Assembly (NCBI RefSeq): GCF_003115775.1
Contig: NZ_QEES01000002.1
Location: 2,046,001 to 2,110,000, forward strand
DNA: 64,000 nucleotides
DNA from: Cellulomonas sp. WB94
GTDB taxonomy: Bacteria > Actinomycetota > Actinomycetes > Actinomycetales > Cellulomonadaceae
Reading direction: 5' to 3'
The notes under the pieces were generated by a model that made no database searches, was not told where the DNA came from, and was given only the letters and a program-made list of their open reading frames with translations. Positions within the stretch are counted from its first letter, which is position 1; each line of letters starts with the position of its first letter. The position numbers and the translations under genes were made by a program. This document shows, in pieces, positions 17,575 through 26,246 of this stretch.

Positions 17575-18911
17575 GCGCCGCGACGCTCGACCGCTCGACC
17601 GCCTGGGGCCGCGCGCTCGACGCCGCCCGCCCCGAGCTCGTCGGCACCGTCCGCGGGATCGTCGGGCTGACCATCGAGGTGGCCGGGACGTCGTCCGCCG
17701 TCGGGGACCTCGTCGAGATCAGCAGCGGCCTCCCCAGCACACCCCCGGTCCTCGCGGAGGTCGTCGCGGCCGACCGCGGCTCCGCGCGCTGCATGCCGCT
17801 CGGTCCGACGCACGGGCTGCGCAGCGGCATGGCCGTGCGCGCGCTCGGCACCCCGCTGACCGCGCCGGTCGGCCCCGGGCTGCTCGGCCGCGTGCTGGAC
17901 GGTCTCGGCCGACCGATCGACGGCAAGGGCCCGCTGCGCGACGTCGTGCACGTCCCCATCACCGGCCACGCGCCGCACCCGCTCGAGCGCACCCGCGTCG
18001 ACCTGCCGCTCGAGCTCGGCGTGCGGGTCCTCGACACGCTCGTGAGCGTCGGCCGTGGCCAGCGCATCGGCCTGTTCGCCGGGTCCGGCGTCGGCAAGTC
18101 GAGCCTGCTGTCGATGGTCGCGCGTGGCACGGACGCCGAGGTGTCGGTCATCGCGCTCGTCGGGGAGCGCGGCCGTGAGGTGCGCGACTTCCTCGAGGAC
18201 GACCTCGGGCCTGAGGGACTCGCCCGCAGCGTCGTCGTCGTCGCGACGTCCGACGAGCCACCGCTCGTGCGCCTGCGCTCGGCGTTCGTCGCGACCCGGA
18301 TCGCGGAGTACCTGCGCGACGGCGGCGCCGACGTCGTCCTCATGATGGACTCCCTCACGCGCGTCGCGATGGCTCAGCGGGAGATCGGGCTGTCGGTCGG
18401 CGAGCCGCCCGCGACCCGCGGCTACCCACCGAGCACGTTCGCGCTCCTCGCCCAGCTGCTCGAGCGCGCCGGCACCGGGGCCCGCGGTTCCGTGACCGGC
18501 ATCTACACCGTGCTCGTCGACGGCGACGACCAGAACGAGCCCATCGCCGACGCCGCGCGCTCGATCCTCGACGGCCACGTCGTGCTCGACCGCAAGCTCG
18601 CCGTCAGCGGCCACTTCCCGAGCGTCGACGCGCTCGGCTCGATCTCCCGGGCCGCGACCCGCATCATCAGCCGCGAGCAGCGGGACCTCACCATCCAGCT
18701 CCGCCGGGTCATGGCGGCCCGCCGGCAGGCGCAGGACCTGCTCGACGTCGGCGCGTACGTCGCGGGCAGCAACCCCCTCGTCGACGCGGCCGTCACCCAC
18801 TCCCGCGAGATCGACGCGTTCCTGCAGCAGCAGATGGACGAGCGCGCGCCGCTCGCCGACTCCTGGGCGCGCCTCGGCATGCTCGTGCACGCGATGGGAG
18901 ACCTGCGATGA
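17571..18911 (+). CDS. fliI: Flagellum-specific ATPase FliI
   Basis: 446 residues, usual length. Walker A reads GLFAGSGVGKSS at about residue 167. VSVIALVGERGREVRDFLED and the Walker B/DSLTR region (LMMDSLTRVAMAQREIGLS) follow, together with GEPPATRGYPPSTFALL. This is the F1-beta-like hexameric ATPase that unloads chaperone-substrate complexes at the export gate. It sits between fliH and fliJ, with 4-base overlaps on both sides. Confidence 0.97.
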   Translation: MSAATLDRSTAWGRALDAARPELVGTVRGIVGLTIEVAGTSSAVGDLVEISSGLPSTPPVLAEVVAADRGSARCMPLGPTHGLRSGMAVRALGTPLTAPVGPGLLGRVLDGLGRPIDGKGPLRDVVHVPITGHAPHPLERTRVDLPLELGVRVLDTLVSVGRGQRIGLFAGSGVGKSSLLSMVARGTDAEVSVIALVGERGREVRDFLEDDLGPEGLARSVVVVATSDEPPLVRLRSAFVATRIAEYLRDGGADVVLMMDSLTRVAMAQREIGLSVGEPPATRGYPPSTFALLAQLLERAGTGARGSVTGIYTVLVDGDDQNEPIADAARSILDGHVVLDRKLAVSGHFPSVDALGSISRAATRIISREQRDLTIQLRRVMAARRQAQDLLDVGAYVAGSNPLVDAAVTHSREIDAFLQQQMDERAPLADSWARLGMLVHAMGDLR

Positions 18912-19387
18912 GCCGCCCCTTCCGCCTCGCGAGCCTCCTGCACCTGCGGGGCATGGCCGAGGACCGCGCCGCGGCCGAGCTCGCCGCGGCGTCCCGCCTC
19001 CGGGCCGCGGCCGAGGCCCGACGGAGCGCCACCGAGGTCATGCTCGGCTCCGCGAGCCTGCCGGGACGGTCCGACGAGCTGCACTTCCACGCTGCCGCCG
19101 CGAGCCGTGCAGCCCTCGGCAGCCTGCTCACCGAGCGCCGGTCCGACGTGCAGACCGCCGACGCGGAGGTCGTCGTGGCCAACGCCGCCTGGACCGCCGC
19201 GCGCGTGCAGACCAAGGCCCTCGAACGCCTCCAGGAGCGTCACGACGCGCAGGTGCGGGCCGAGGACGAGCGCGCCGAGCAGCTGGTGCTCGACGAGGTC
19301 GGCGCCCGGATGCTCGCCGCGCGGGCCGCGGCCGTCGCAGCCCCGGGTGCGGCATCCGTCGACGCGACCGACCCGGTGCAGTCATGA
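18908..19387 (+). CDS. fliJ: Flagellar export stalk protein FliJ
   Basis: 159 residues, almost entirely charged alpha-helix (for example HLRGMAEDRAAAELAAASRL and ALERLQERHDAQVRAEDERA), consistent with the antiparallel coiled coil of FliJ. FliJ inserts into the FliI hexamer and links it to FlhA. Sequence conservation is low in this family, so the call rests on position directly after fliI, length and coiled-coil character. Confidence 0.82.
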   Translation: MSRPFRLASLLHLRGMAEDRAAAELAAASRLRAAAEARRSATEVMLGSASLPGRSDELHFHAAAASRAALGSLLTERRSDVQTADAEVVVANAAWTAARVQTKALERLQERHDAQVRAEDERAEQLVLDEVGARMLAARAAAVAAPGAASVDATDPVQS

Positions 19388-20142
19388 GCGGCGGGATGGC
19401 GGGCATGGCCGGGATCGCCGGCGTGCAGGCGCGGATCACCGAGCTGCGCACGCTCGTCGCCCCCGAGACGGCCGCCGCGCCGGTCGCGGGGGGCACGACG
19501 ACGTCCACCGCGACGAGCGGGCTCGCAACCGGCGGCACGTCGAGCGCGTCGTCGTTCGCGTCGGCGCTCGCGGCCCTGGGCGTCGACGCCTCGTCGATGG
19601 CCTCGCTGACCGCTCTGACCGGGGCGTCGTCCGCGACGTCCGGCTCGGTCGTCTCCGCGACCGGCACCGCGACCGGTCAGGGGCTCGTCGCCGCCGCCGA
19701 GAAGTACATCGGCGTCCCGTACGTGTGGGGCGGCGAGACGCTCAGCGAGGGCGGCCTCGACTGCTCCGGGCTCGTGGTGCGGTCCATGGCCGACATCGGC
19801 GTGACCGGTCTCCCGCGGGTCGCCCGCGACCAGATGACGATCGGCACTGCCGTCCCGTCGCTCGCCCAGGCACTGCCCGGCGACCTCCTCGTGTTCCAGG
19901 GTGGCGCCCACATCGCGATCTACGAGGGGAACGGCAAGATGATCGACGCACCCAAGCCCGGCAAGTCCGTCGCGGTCCGCGACGTCTACACCGAGCCAAC
20001 GGCGATCCGTCGGGTCCTGCCGCAGGCGACGTCGGCGGCCACGATCCCCATGACCAGTGCGAGCTCCGAGCTCGCCTCCGCACTGGCGTCGGCCTCCGCG
20101 CAGCGCACCGCGCTCGACCTGATGACGCAGGTGGCCTCATGA
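19384..20142 (+). CDS. NlpC/P60 peptidoglycan hydrolase within the flagellar operon
   Basis: 252 residues. A Ser/Thr/Ala-rich N-terminal region of about 95 residues precedes a C40 peptidase domain: AAEKYIGVPYVWGGETL, catalytic Cys127 in GGLDCSGLV, a catalytic His near 176 in GGAHIAIYEG, and PGDLLVFQ. There is no Sec signal peptide. It overlaps fliJ and fliK by 4 bases. It probably opens the peptidoglycan for rod penetration, a job done by the FlgJ muramidase in proteobacteria (inference from position). Export is probably through the flagellar apparatus. Confidence 0.85.
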   Translation: MSGGMAGMAGIAGVQARITELRTLVAPETAAAPVAGGTTTSTATSGLATGGTSSASSFASALAALGVDASSMASLTALTGASSATSGSVVSATGTATGQGLVAAAEKYIGVPYVWGGETLSEGGLDCSGLVVRSMADIGVTGLPRVARDQMTIGTAVPSLAQALPGDLLVFQGGAHIAIYEGNGKMIDAPKPGKSVAVRDVYTEPTAIRRVLPQATSAATIPMTSASSELASALASASAQRTALDLMTQVAS

Positions 20143-21578
20143 CCGCGCTGACGATCGGGCAGGCCCCGACCGCCGCCTCGGCGCCGCGCGCGACGTCGGC
20201 CGGGCGCGCCTCGACCGGCCAGGACTTCGCTGCCGTGCTGCAGGGCGAGGTGCGTGGCCGCGACGACCGCACCGCGCGGCCCGACCGCTCCGACCGCACC
20301 GACAGCCCCGCTCGCACGGACCAGGCGGATCGCCACGACCGGACCGGCCGCGCCGACCACACCGCTCGCCCGGACCGCAGCGCTCGCCCGGACCGCACCG
20401 ACCACGCGGCTCGTCCGGACCGGGCGGGGGAGCGCGCCCCGCAGACGCCCGACGACGTCAACCGGGCCGGCGAGCCGGCTGTGCCGACGCCCGCAGCCGC
20501 GACGACCGACACCCCCGCGCAGGTCCCCGTCGACCAGCTCATGTCGGCGCTCGTCGCCGCGGCTGCTCCCGTTGTCCCGACGGTCGCTGCATCGGCCGAT
20601 CCCGTCACGGGCGTGGCGACCCCGGCCGACGGCTCGACCGCGGCGGCTACCTCGGTCGCCGGGACGACGGCCACAGCCTCCGCCGTCGGGGTGACCCTGC
20701 CCGCCGGCCCCGTCGCCGCCGCACCGACGGCGGTCGCGGCCTCTCCCGCGAGCGCGCTCGCACCGTCGACAGCTCCGACAGCTCCGGCAGCACCAGCCGC
20801 GACGCCCGGCTCCGAGGTCCGCGCGACGGGCGGCACCGCGTCGGCCCCGGCGGTTCCCGAGGCCGTAACCGTGGCTCCCGAGCGGCTCGTCGCCACGGAC
20901 GCGACCGCGGCGTCAGGGCCGCTCGCCGCAGCCACCACGACCGTCGGCATCGACGCCCTGGCGGGCACGCTCGTGGCCGCCGCGGCGACCGTGAAGACGG
21001 CGACCCCGGTCGGCGACGACACGTCGGCGCCCGGCGCGCAGGTCATGGCGGCCGGTGCAGTCACCGCGACGTCGGCCACCACCGCCGCCCCGACGGTGAG
21101 CGCGCCCGCCGCAGCGCCGGCCGCCCAGCCCGCTCCGCTCGCGGAGCAGCTCGGCGCCCGGCTCGTGACCCTGCGCGGCCTCGGCAATGGCGAGCACGTC
21201 ATGAGCATCGCCGTGGACCCCGAGCACTTCGGTCCCGTCCGGGTCATCGCGCACATCACGCCCGACGCGGTCCGGATCGAGCTGCTCGGTGCGACCGACC
21301 AGTCGCGGGAGGCGCTGCGCACCTCGCTCGCCGACCTGCGCCGCGACCTCGCGGGCTCGGGCCTGCACGCGGACCTGTCCCTCGGCCGCGACGCTCAGCC
21401 GGGTGGCGACGGCTGGCGTGGCTCGGCGGGCGCGCAGGGCGACGGCGTCAGCGCAGGCACGGGTCGTCGCTCGCCCCGCGGGGACGCCGACACCGCTGGA
21501 TCGGCGCACCGGACAGCAGCAGCACCCGACCCCACCCGCTCGGCCGCTCGGCCCGGCGTCCTCGACCTCCTCGTCTGA
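20139..21578 (+). CDS. fliK: Flagellar hook-length control protein FliK
   Basis: 479 residues. The C-terminal Flg_hook domain lies at about 335-430 (LRGLGNGEHVMSIAVDPEHF and LRTSLADLRRDLAGSGLHAD). Upstream is a long Ala/Pro/Thr/Val-rich linker, expected of a molecular ruler. Residues about 40-95 contain an unusual charged repeat built on R-P-D-R and D-R-T-D units. The start overlaps the nlpC/P60 stop. FliK measures hook length and switches export specificity through FlhB. Confidence 0.88.
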   Translation: MTALTIGQAPTAASAPRATSAGRASTGQDFAAVLQGEVRGRDDRTARPDRSDRTDSPARTDQADRHDRTGRADHTARPDRSARPDRTDHAARPDRAGERAPQTPDDVNRAGEPAVPTPAAATTDTPAQVPVDQLMSALVAAAAPVVPTVAASADPVTGVATPADGSTAAATSVAGTTATASAVGVTLPAGPVAAAPTAVAASPASALAPSTAPTAPAAPAATPGSEVRATGGTASAPAVPEAVTVAPERLVATDATAASGPLAAATTTVGIDALAGTLVAAAATVKTATPVGDDTSAPGAQVMAAGAVTATSATTAAPTVSAPAAAPAAQPAPLAEQLGARLVTLRGLGNGEHVMSIAVDPEHFGPVRVIAHITPDAVRIELLGATDQSREALRTSLADLRRDLAGSGLHADLSLGRDAQPGGDGWRGSAGAQGDGVSAGTGRRSPRGDADTAGSAHRTAAAPDPTRSAARPGVLDLLV

Positions 21579-21591
21579 TCACGGAGCACCC

Positions 21592-22077
21592 ATGAGCATC
21601 GACGTCACACCCATCACCTGGGGATCGGCGGCCGCGGCAGCCTCGACGGGCACCGCGACAGCCACCGCCTCGGCGACCCCGGGCACGCTCGACAAGGAGG
21701 CGTTTCTCAAGCTCCTCGTCGCCCAGCTGCGCAACCAGGACCCGAGCAAGCCGATGGACAGCTCGGAGCTCATGGCCCAGACCACGCAGCTGTCCACGAT
21801 GGAGCAGCTGACGGCGCTGACCAAGACCTCGCAGGAGAGCTTCGCGCTGCAGATGCGCATGGCCGCGGCGTCGCTCGTCGGCAAGCAGGTCACCTACGCG
21901 GACGCGTCCGGGGCGACCGTCACCGGTGCGGTGGCAGCCGTCTCCTACGCCGGGGCCGTCCCCACCGTCACCGTCGACGGCAAGGTCGTCGCGCTCGACG
22001 CCGTGTCGTCGGTCACCGATCTCGCTCTTGCGACACCCGCAGCGACCGCTGCACCCGCAACGTCCACGACCGTCTGA
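21592..22077 (+). CDS. flgD: Flagellar hook scaffolding protein FlgD
   Basis: 161 residues, a short FlgD. The N-terminal signature is DKEAFLKLLVAQLRNQDPSK, then MAQTTQLSTMEQL. The Tudor/FnIII-like C-terminal domains of longer homologues are reduced to about 60 residues (GKQVTYADASGATVTGAVAA). FlgD caps the growing hook and is required for FlgE polymerisation. A ribosome site (GGAG) precedes the ATG at 21592, and flgE follows after 27 bp. Confidence 0.93.
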   Translation: MSIDVTPITWGSAAAAASTGTATATASATPGTLDKEAFLKLLVAQLRNQDPSKPMDSSELMAQTTQLSTMEQLTALTKTSQESFALQMRMAAASLVGKQVTYADASGATVTGAVAAVSYAGAVPTVTVDGKVVALDAVSSVTDLALATPAATAAPATSTTV

Positions 22078-22104
22078 CGCAGTCCACCACCGAAGGGAAC
22101 TCCC

Positions 22105-23319
22105 ATGCTCCGCTCGCTCTTCTCCGGCATCAGCGGTCTGCGCAGTCACCAGACCATGCTCGACGTGACCGGCAACAACATCGCCAACGTCAACACGACC
22201 GGCTTCAAGTCCTCCCAGACGCAGTTCCAGGACGCGCTGAGCCAGGTCGTCCAGAACGCCAGCGGCGCCCAGGCCGGTACGGGTGGCACCAACCCCGCCC
22301 AGGTCGGTCTCGGGGTGCGCGTCGCCGGCGTGACCACGAACTTCACGCAGGGCGCCTCGCAGCTCACGGGCCGCAGCACCGACATGATGATCCAGGGCGA
22401 CGGCTTCTTCGTGGTCCGCAAGGGCGCCGACTCCTTCTACACGCGGGCCGGCGGCTTCGATTTCGACGCGACCGGTCAGATGGTCCTGCCCGGTGAGGGT
22501 GCGCTCGTGCAGGGCTGGGCGGCCGTGAACGGCGTCATCGACACGAACAGCCCGCTGACGGACCTCCGGGTCCCCGCCGGCACGCTCATGGGTGCGGTCG
22601 CGACGACGTCGGCGACCTACGAGGGCAACCTGCAGTCCGACGCCGGAATCGGGACCGTCATCGAGCGGGCCGAGAAGGCCTACGACTCCACGGGCGTCGA
22701 ACGGGAGATCTCGCTCACGTTCACGAAGGCAGCCGCCGGGTGGTCGCTCTCTGCCACCGACGGAACGGCGAATTCCGGCCCCTTCAGCCTGGTGTTCGAC
22801 CCGGCGACCGGGAAGCTCGACCCGGCGGCCTCGGCACTGGTCGCTGACCCCGCCAATCCAGGCAGCTTCCTCCTCGGTGCTGTGCGAGTCGACATCGCCG
22901 CCGTCACAGGCTTCGCCGGCGTCCAGACCATCGCGGCGTCGACGCAGGACGGCCACTCCGCCGGCACGCTGCAGGCGTTCTCCCTCGGCGCCGACGGCAC
23001 GATCACGGGCTCGTTCAGCAACGGTCTCAAGCAGACCGTCGGCCGCATCGCGCTCGGCAGGTTCACGAACCCGGCCGGGCTCGAGAAGGCCGGCGGGTCG
23101 CTGTTCCGCACGACCGTCAACTCCGGCAACGCGCAGGTCGGTGCGGCCGGCACGGGCGGTCGCGGCGGGCTCGCGGGCGGCGCGCTCGAGATGTCGAACG
23201 TGGACCTGTCGAGCGAGTTCACCAACCTGATCATCGCCCAGCGCGGTTTCCAGGCGAACTCGCGGGTCATCACGACGTCGGATGAGCTGCTCCAGGAGCT
23301 CGTCAACCTCAAGCGCTGA
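22105..23319 (+). CDS. flgE: Flagellar hook protein FlgE (FlgE/F/G family)
   Basis: 404 residues. The N-terminus is MLRSLFSGISGLRSHQTMLD with VTGNNIANVNTTGFKSSQ. Inside are GDGFFVVRKG and the C-terminal helix NVDLSSEFTNLIIAQRGFQA with a short end LVNLKR. Size and position after flgD indicate the hook subunit. No separate distal-rod flgF/flgG gene is found in the window, so either those lie elsewhere or this protein family member covers more than one role. Last gene of the flgB operon. Confidence 0.93.
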   Translation: MLRSLFSGISGLRSHQTMLDVTGNNIANVNTTGFKSSQTQFQDALSQVVQNASGAQAGTGGTNPAQVGLGVRVAGVTTNFTQGASQLTGRSTDMMIQGDGFFVVRKGADSFYTRAGGFDFDATGQMVLPGEGALVQGWAAVNGVIDTNSPLTDLRVPAGTLMGAVATTSATYEGNLQSDAGIGTVIERAEKAYDSTGVEREISLTFTKAAAGWSLSATDGTANSGPFSLVFDPATGKLDPAASALVADPANPGSFLLGAVRVDIAAVTGFAGVQTIAASTQDGHSAGTLQAFSLGADGTITGSFSNGLKQTVGRIALGRFTNPAGLEKAGGSLFRTTVNSGNAQVGAAGTGGRGGLAGGALEMSNVDLSSEFTNLIIAQRGFQANSRVITTSDELLQELVNLKR

Positions 23320-23408
23320 CTGCGCCGGCGCCTGACGGCGTCCCGACCCCGCTGCCCTCGTCGGCCGCGACGGCCCACGCACCTCGCGCGGGCTGTCGCG
23401 GCCGGCGT

Positions 23409-23430
23409 GCGTCTGGGCCGGCCCAGACGC
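23409..23430 (+). terminator. Stem-loop terminator after flgE
   Basis: GCGTCTGGGC (23409-23418) and GCCCAGACGC (23421-23430) are a perfect inverted repeat in the 231-bp gap after flgE. It is followed directly by an A-containing stretch and the flbD promoter. No T-run follows; termination is inferred from position. Confidence 0.55.
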
Positions 23431-23469
23431 GAAGCGGGCAAACAGTCGCGCTTGGTCGCCGAAGAATGC

Positions 23470-23496
23470 TCACGAGCGCAGGTCATCGGCCGATCT
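23470..23496 (+). promoter_or_regulatory. FliA-type promoter of flbD-motA-motB-fliL
   Basis: -35 TCAC (23470-23473), 15-base spacer, -10 GCCGATCT (23489-23496), about 55 bases before the flbD start. Confidence 0.7.
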
Positions 23497-23550
23497 GATG
23501 GGTACAAGGCCCACGGAAGGGCCTGAAGTCGTACCAGGGACGGACATGCC

Positions 23551-23865
23551 GTGATCGTCGTGACGCGCCTCAACGGGCCGCAGTTCGGGGTGAACCCCGA
23601 CCTGCTCCAACGCATCGACAGTGCACCGGACACCATCCTCACGCTCATCGACGGCACGAAGTACATCGTCGAGGAGTCGATGAGCGAGGTGATCGAGCTC
23701 GTCAACGAGCACCGGTCCCAGCTCCTCGCCCGTGCGCACGACATCCAGCTGTTCGCGCCCCCGTCCGTCGAGCTCGTCCGTGACGTCCCCGGCGACGTGG
23801 ATGACGACGAGGACGACGACGCCCCGCTGGCACCCCCGGTCCAGCTGCACCCCAGGACCCGCTGA
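23551..23865 (+). CDS. flbD: Flagellar FlbD family protein
   Basis: 104 residues from a GTG at 23551. MIVVTRLNGPQFGVNPDLLQ, then DTILTLIDGTKYIVEES and VIELVNEH, match the small FlbD family (SwrD in Bacillus), which is roughly 60-75 residues. The extra C-terminus is acidic (GDVDDDEDDDAPL). SwrD-type proteins raise motor power and are encoded next to motA/motB or fliL, as here. It overlaps motA by one base. It is unrelated to the Caulobacter FlbD regulator. Confidence 0.88.
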   Translation: MIVVTRLNGPQFGVNPDLLQRIDSAPDTILTLIDGTKYIVEESMSEVIELVNEHRSQLLARAHDIQLFAPPSVELVRDVPGDVDDDEDDDAPLAPPVQLHPRTR

Positions 23866-24632
23866 TGGACCCCGCAGGGCTGATCGGTCTCGCGGTCGCG
23901 CTGGGCGCGATCTTCGCCACGCTGTCCATCGAGGGCACGTCCCCGATGGCGCTGCTGCTCCCCGGGCCGCTCATCCTCGTGTGGATCGGGACGCTCGGCG
24001 TGGGCATCGCGGGCAACACGATGAAGGACGTCACCGGTGCGTTCGCGGCTGTCCCGCGTGCGCTGCGCAGCAAGGCCCCCGACCCGGCCTCGACGGTCGA
24101 GACCGTCGTCGGCCTCGCTGACCGCGCGCGTCGCGAGGGGCTGCTCGCGCTCGAGGACGCGGCCAAGGACATCGACGACGCGTTCCTGCGCAGCGGCCTG
24201 CAGTCGGCGATCGACGGCACCGACCCGGACGACCTGCGCACGATCCTCGAGGACCGGATCTCCACGAAGCGCGCGCAGGACCGCGCGCACGCCAAGTACT
24301 TCATGGACATGGGCGGCTACGCGCCGACGATCGGCATCATCGGCACCGTCATCTCGCTCGTGCACGTCCTGAAGAACCTCTCGGACCCCGGCACCCTGGG
24401 TGAGTCCATCGCGGCGGCGTTCGTGGCGACCCTGTGGGGCATCCTGTCGGCCAACGTCCTGTGGATCCCGCTCGCCTCGCGCATCCGCCGCATCTCCGAC
24501 CTGGAGTGCTCGCAGATGGAGGTCACGCTCGAGGGTCTTCTCGCGGTCCAGTCGGGTGCGAACCCGCGCCTCGTCGGTGAGCGGCTGCGCAGCATGCTGC
24601 CGCCCGCTGCGCCCGTGAAGGAAGCGGCATGA
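23865..24632 (+). CDS. motA: Flagellar motor stator protein MotA
   Basis: 255 residues with four membrane segments: GLIGLAVALGAIFATL, ALLLPGPLILVWIGTLGVGI, and a C-terminal pair around APTIGIIGTVISLVHVL and AAAFVATLWGILSANVLWIP. The cytoplasmic loop has charged residues that contact FliG. The P-x-x-G and LWGILSANV patterns are typical of MotA/TolQ/ExbB stators. It overlaps motB by 4 bases. The coupling ion cannot be told from sequence alone with confidence. Confidence 0.95.
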   Translation: MDPAGLIGLAVALGAIFATLSIEGTSPMALLLPGPLILVWIGTLGVGIAGNTMKDVTGAFAAVPRALRSKAPDPASTVETVVGLADRARREGLLALEDAAKDIDDAFLRSGLQSAIDGTDPDDLRTILEDRISTKRAQDRAHAKYFMDMGGYAPTIGIIGTVISLVHVLKNLSDPGTLGESIAAAFVATLWGILSANVLWIPLASRIRRISDLECSQMEVTLEGLLAVQSGANPRLVGERLRSMLPPAAPVKEAA

Positions 24633-25564
24633 CCTCGGCGGCGGGCGCTAAGGCGCGCGGGCGGACGCGTCGTCGCTCCCGCGGGGGTCACGAGGAGGAG
24701 CACGAGAACTCCGAGCGCTGGCTGCTGAGCTACGTCGACATGGTCACGGTCCTCATGTGCCTGTTCATCGTGCTGTTCGCGATCAGCCAGGTCGACCAGA
24801 GCAAGTACGTCGCGCTGCGCGACTCGCTGTCGGCGGGGTTCCACGACAACGCGTCGTCGTCGGTGCTGGACGGCAGCTCGGGCACGCTCGACGGGCAGAG
24901 CATCGTCCCCGCGACGGCCGTCGCGGCCGGGACAGCGGGCATGGTCAGCGCGGACGCCGGGCTCGGCGTCGAGGGTGCGCAGCCGGTGCCGGCGCCGTCC
25001 CCGGTGCCGACGGACCCGAACGCCGTCGACCCCTCGGTGCTCGCGGCCGCGCAGGCGGAGGCGGCGCACCTGGAGGGTCTGCGCGACCAGCTCGCGGCGC
25101 TGCTGACCGCGAACGGGCTGGAGGGTGCCGTCCGGTTCAGCATCACGGAGCGGGGCCTGGTGATGGGCCTCGTCGCCGACGACGTGTTCTTCGGCCCCGC
25201 GAGCGCGAAGCTCACCGCGACGGCCGAGCGGGTGCTCGACGTGGCCGGACCGACGCTCGTGTCGATCGGCGAGCAGATCTCGATCGAGGGGCACGCCAAC
25301 ACGATCCCTGTCTCGGGGCGCTACGCGACCAACTGGGAGCTGTCGGCGGACCGGGCGACGCAGGTGCTCCGGCGCCTCGTGGAGGTTGACGGCCTGCCCC
25401 CGACACGGATCATGTCCGTCGGCTTCGGCGACTCGCGGCCGCTGGCCGAGGGGGACAGCGCCGACGCGATGGTCGCGAACCGCCGGGTCGACCTCGTCGT
25501 CCTCAGTGGTGCCCCCGAGCAGGTCCGAAGCCTGCTCGCCGCAGTGATGGCGACGGAGGGATAG
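24629..25564 (+). CDS. motB: Flagellar motor stator protein MotB
   Basis: 311 residues. A basic N-terminus (RGRTRRRSRGG) precedes one membrane helix with the ion-carrying Asp (LLSYVDMVTVLMCLFIVLFA). A long linker follows, then an OmpA-like peptidoglycan-binding domain (ISIEGHANTIPVSGRYATNW, ELSADRATQVLRRL, SVGFGDSRPL, ANRRVDLVV). It anchors the stator to the cell wall. Co-encoded with motA and fliL. Confidence 0.95.
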   Translation: MTSAAGAKARGRTRRRSRGGHEEEHENSERWLLSYVDMVTVLMCLFIVLFAISQVDQSKYVALRDSLSAGFHDNASSSVLDGSSGTLDGQSIVPATAVAAGTAGMVSADAGLGVEGAQPVPAPSPVPTDPNAVDPSVLAAAQAEAAHLEGLRDQLAALLTANGLEGAVRFSITERGLVMGLVADDVFFGPASAKLTATAERVLDVAGPTLVSIGEQISIEGHANTIPVSGRYATNWELSADRATQVLRRLVEVDGLPPTRIMSVGFGDSRPLAEGDSADAMVANRRVDLVVLSGAPEQVRSLLAAVMATEG

Positions 25565-25568
25565 TCAG

Positions 25569-26102
25569 ATGCCCATCGAACAACGTGTGATCTCGACCCA
25601 GAAGATCGGCGCCCGCAACCCGTCGGGCGGGGTCGGCTCGATCAAGGCCGCGCCCGCGGAGCCCGAGAAGGGCAAGGGCAAGGGCAAGTCGAAGAAGAAG
25701 ATCGTCCTCATCGCCGGCGCGGTCGTCGTCCTGCTCGCCGGTGCGGCGGCCTACTGGTTCCTCATGGGACCCGGCAAGGCCGCGAGCGACGCCGCGCCTG
25801 CCGCTCCGCCGGCGCCCGAGGCGGGCGTCGTCCTCACGGTCGACCCCGTGAGCGTCAACCTGTCCGACGGCCACTACCTGCGCCTCGGCCTGGGCCTGCA
25901 GCTCACCAAGGACGTCGCCGAGGCCCCCGACCCGGCCAAGGCGCTCGACCTCGCGATCGCCCTCTACTCGGGCCACACCGTCGCCGAGGTCTCCGACCCG
26001 GCCACGCGTGACGCGCTCAAGGCCCAGCTCGTGACCGAGCTGTCCGACGCGTACGAGGGCGAGGTGATGGACGTCTACCTGACGAACTTCGTCACGCAGT
26101 GA
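25569..26102 (+). CDS. fliL: Flagellar basal-body-associated protein FliL
   Basis: 177 residues. A Lys/Gly-rich N-terminus (EKGKGKGKSKKK) is followed by a membrane helix at about 44-63 (IVLIAGAVVVLLAGAAAYWF) and an extracytoplasmic domain (VDPVSVNLSDGHYLRLGLGL, ending VYLTNFVTQ), as in FliL. FliL surrounds MotB and supports stator activity under load. Stem-loops and a FliA-type promoter separate it from fliM. Confidence 0.93.
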   Translation: MPIEQRVISTQKIGARNPSGGVGSIKAAPAEPEKGKGKGKSKKKIVLIAGAVVVLLAGAAAYWFLMGPGKAASDAAPAAPPAPEAGVVLTVDPVSVNLSDGHYLRLGLGLQLTKDVAEAPDPAKALDLAIALYSGHTVAEVSDPATRDALKAQLVTELSDAYEGEVMDVYLTNFVTQ

Positions 26103-26124
26103 ACCGGCCCTGCCGGTAAGTCGG

Positions 26125-26142
26125 GGCGCCATGGAGGGCGCC
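26125..26142 (+). terminator. Stem-loop after fliL
   Basis: GGCGCC (26125-26130) and GGCGCC (26137-26142) with a 6-base loop lie between fliL and the fliM promoter. CCGG-CCTG-CCGG at 26104-26115 is a smaller companion. There is no T-tract, so a terminator role is tentative. Confidence 0.4.
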
Positions 26143-26211
26143 GCACCGCTCCGTCCGCACGTCGGCCCATGAGGGGTCGAGGTCGGAGAAGAACGACCTG
26201 AGCCAGGTTCC

Positions 26212-26238
26212 TCATACCTGTGCGGAGCCCGCCGATAG
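26212..26238 (+). promoter_or_regulatory. FliA-type promoter of the fliM export-gate operon
   Basis: -35 TCAT (26212-26215), 15-base spacer, -10 GCCGATAG (26231-26238). It lies only about 10-25 bases before the candidate fliM starts, so the transcript would be leaderless or nearly so. Confidence 0.65.
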
Positions 26239-26246
26239 AGACGGGC

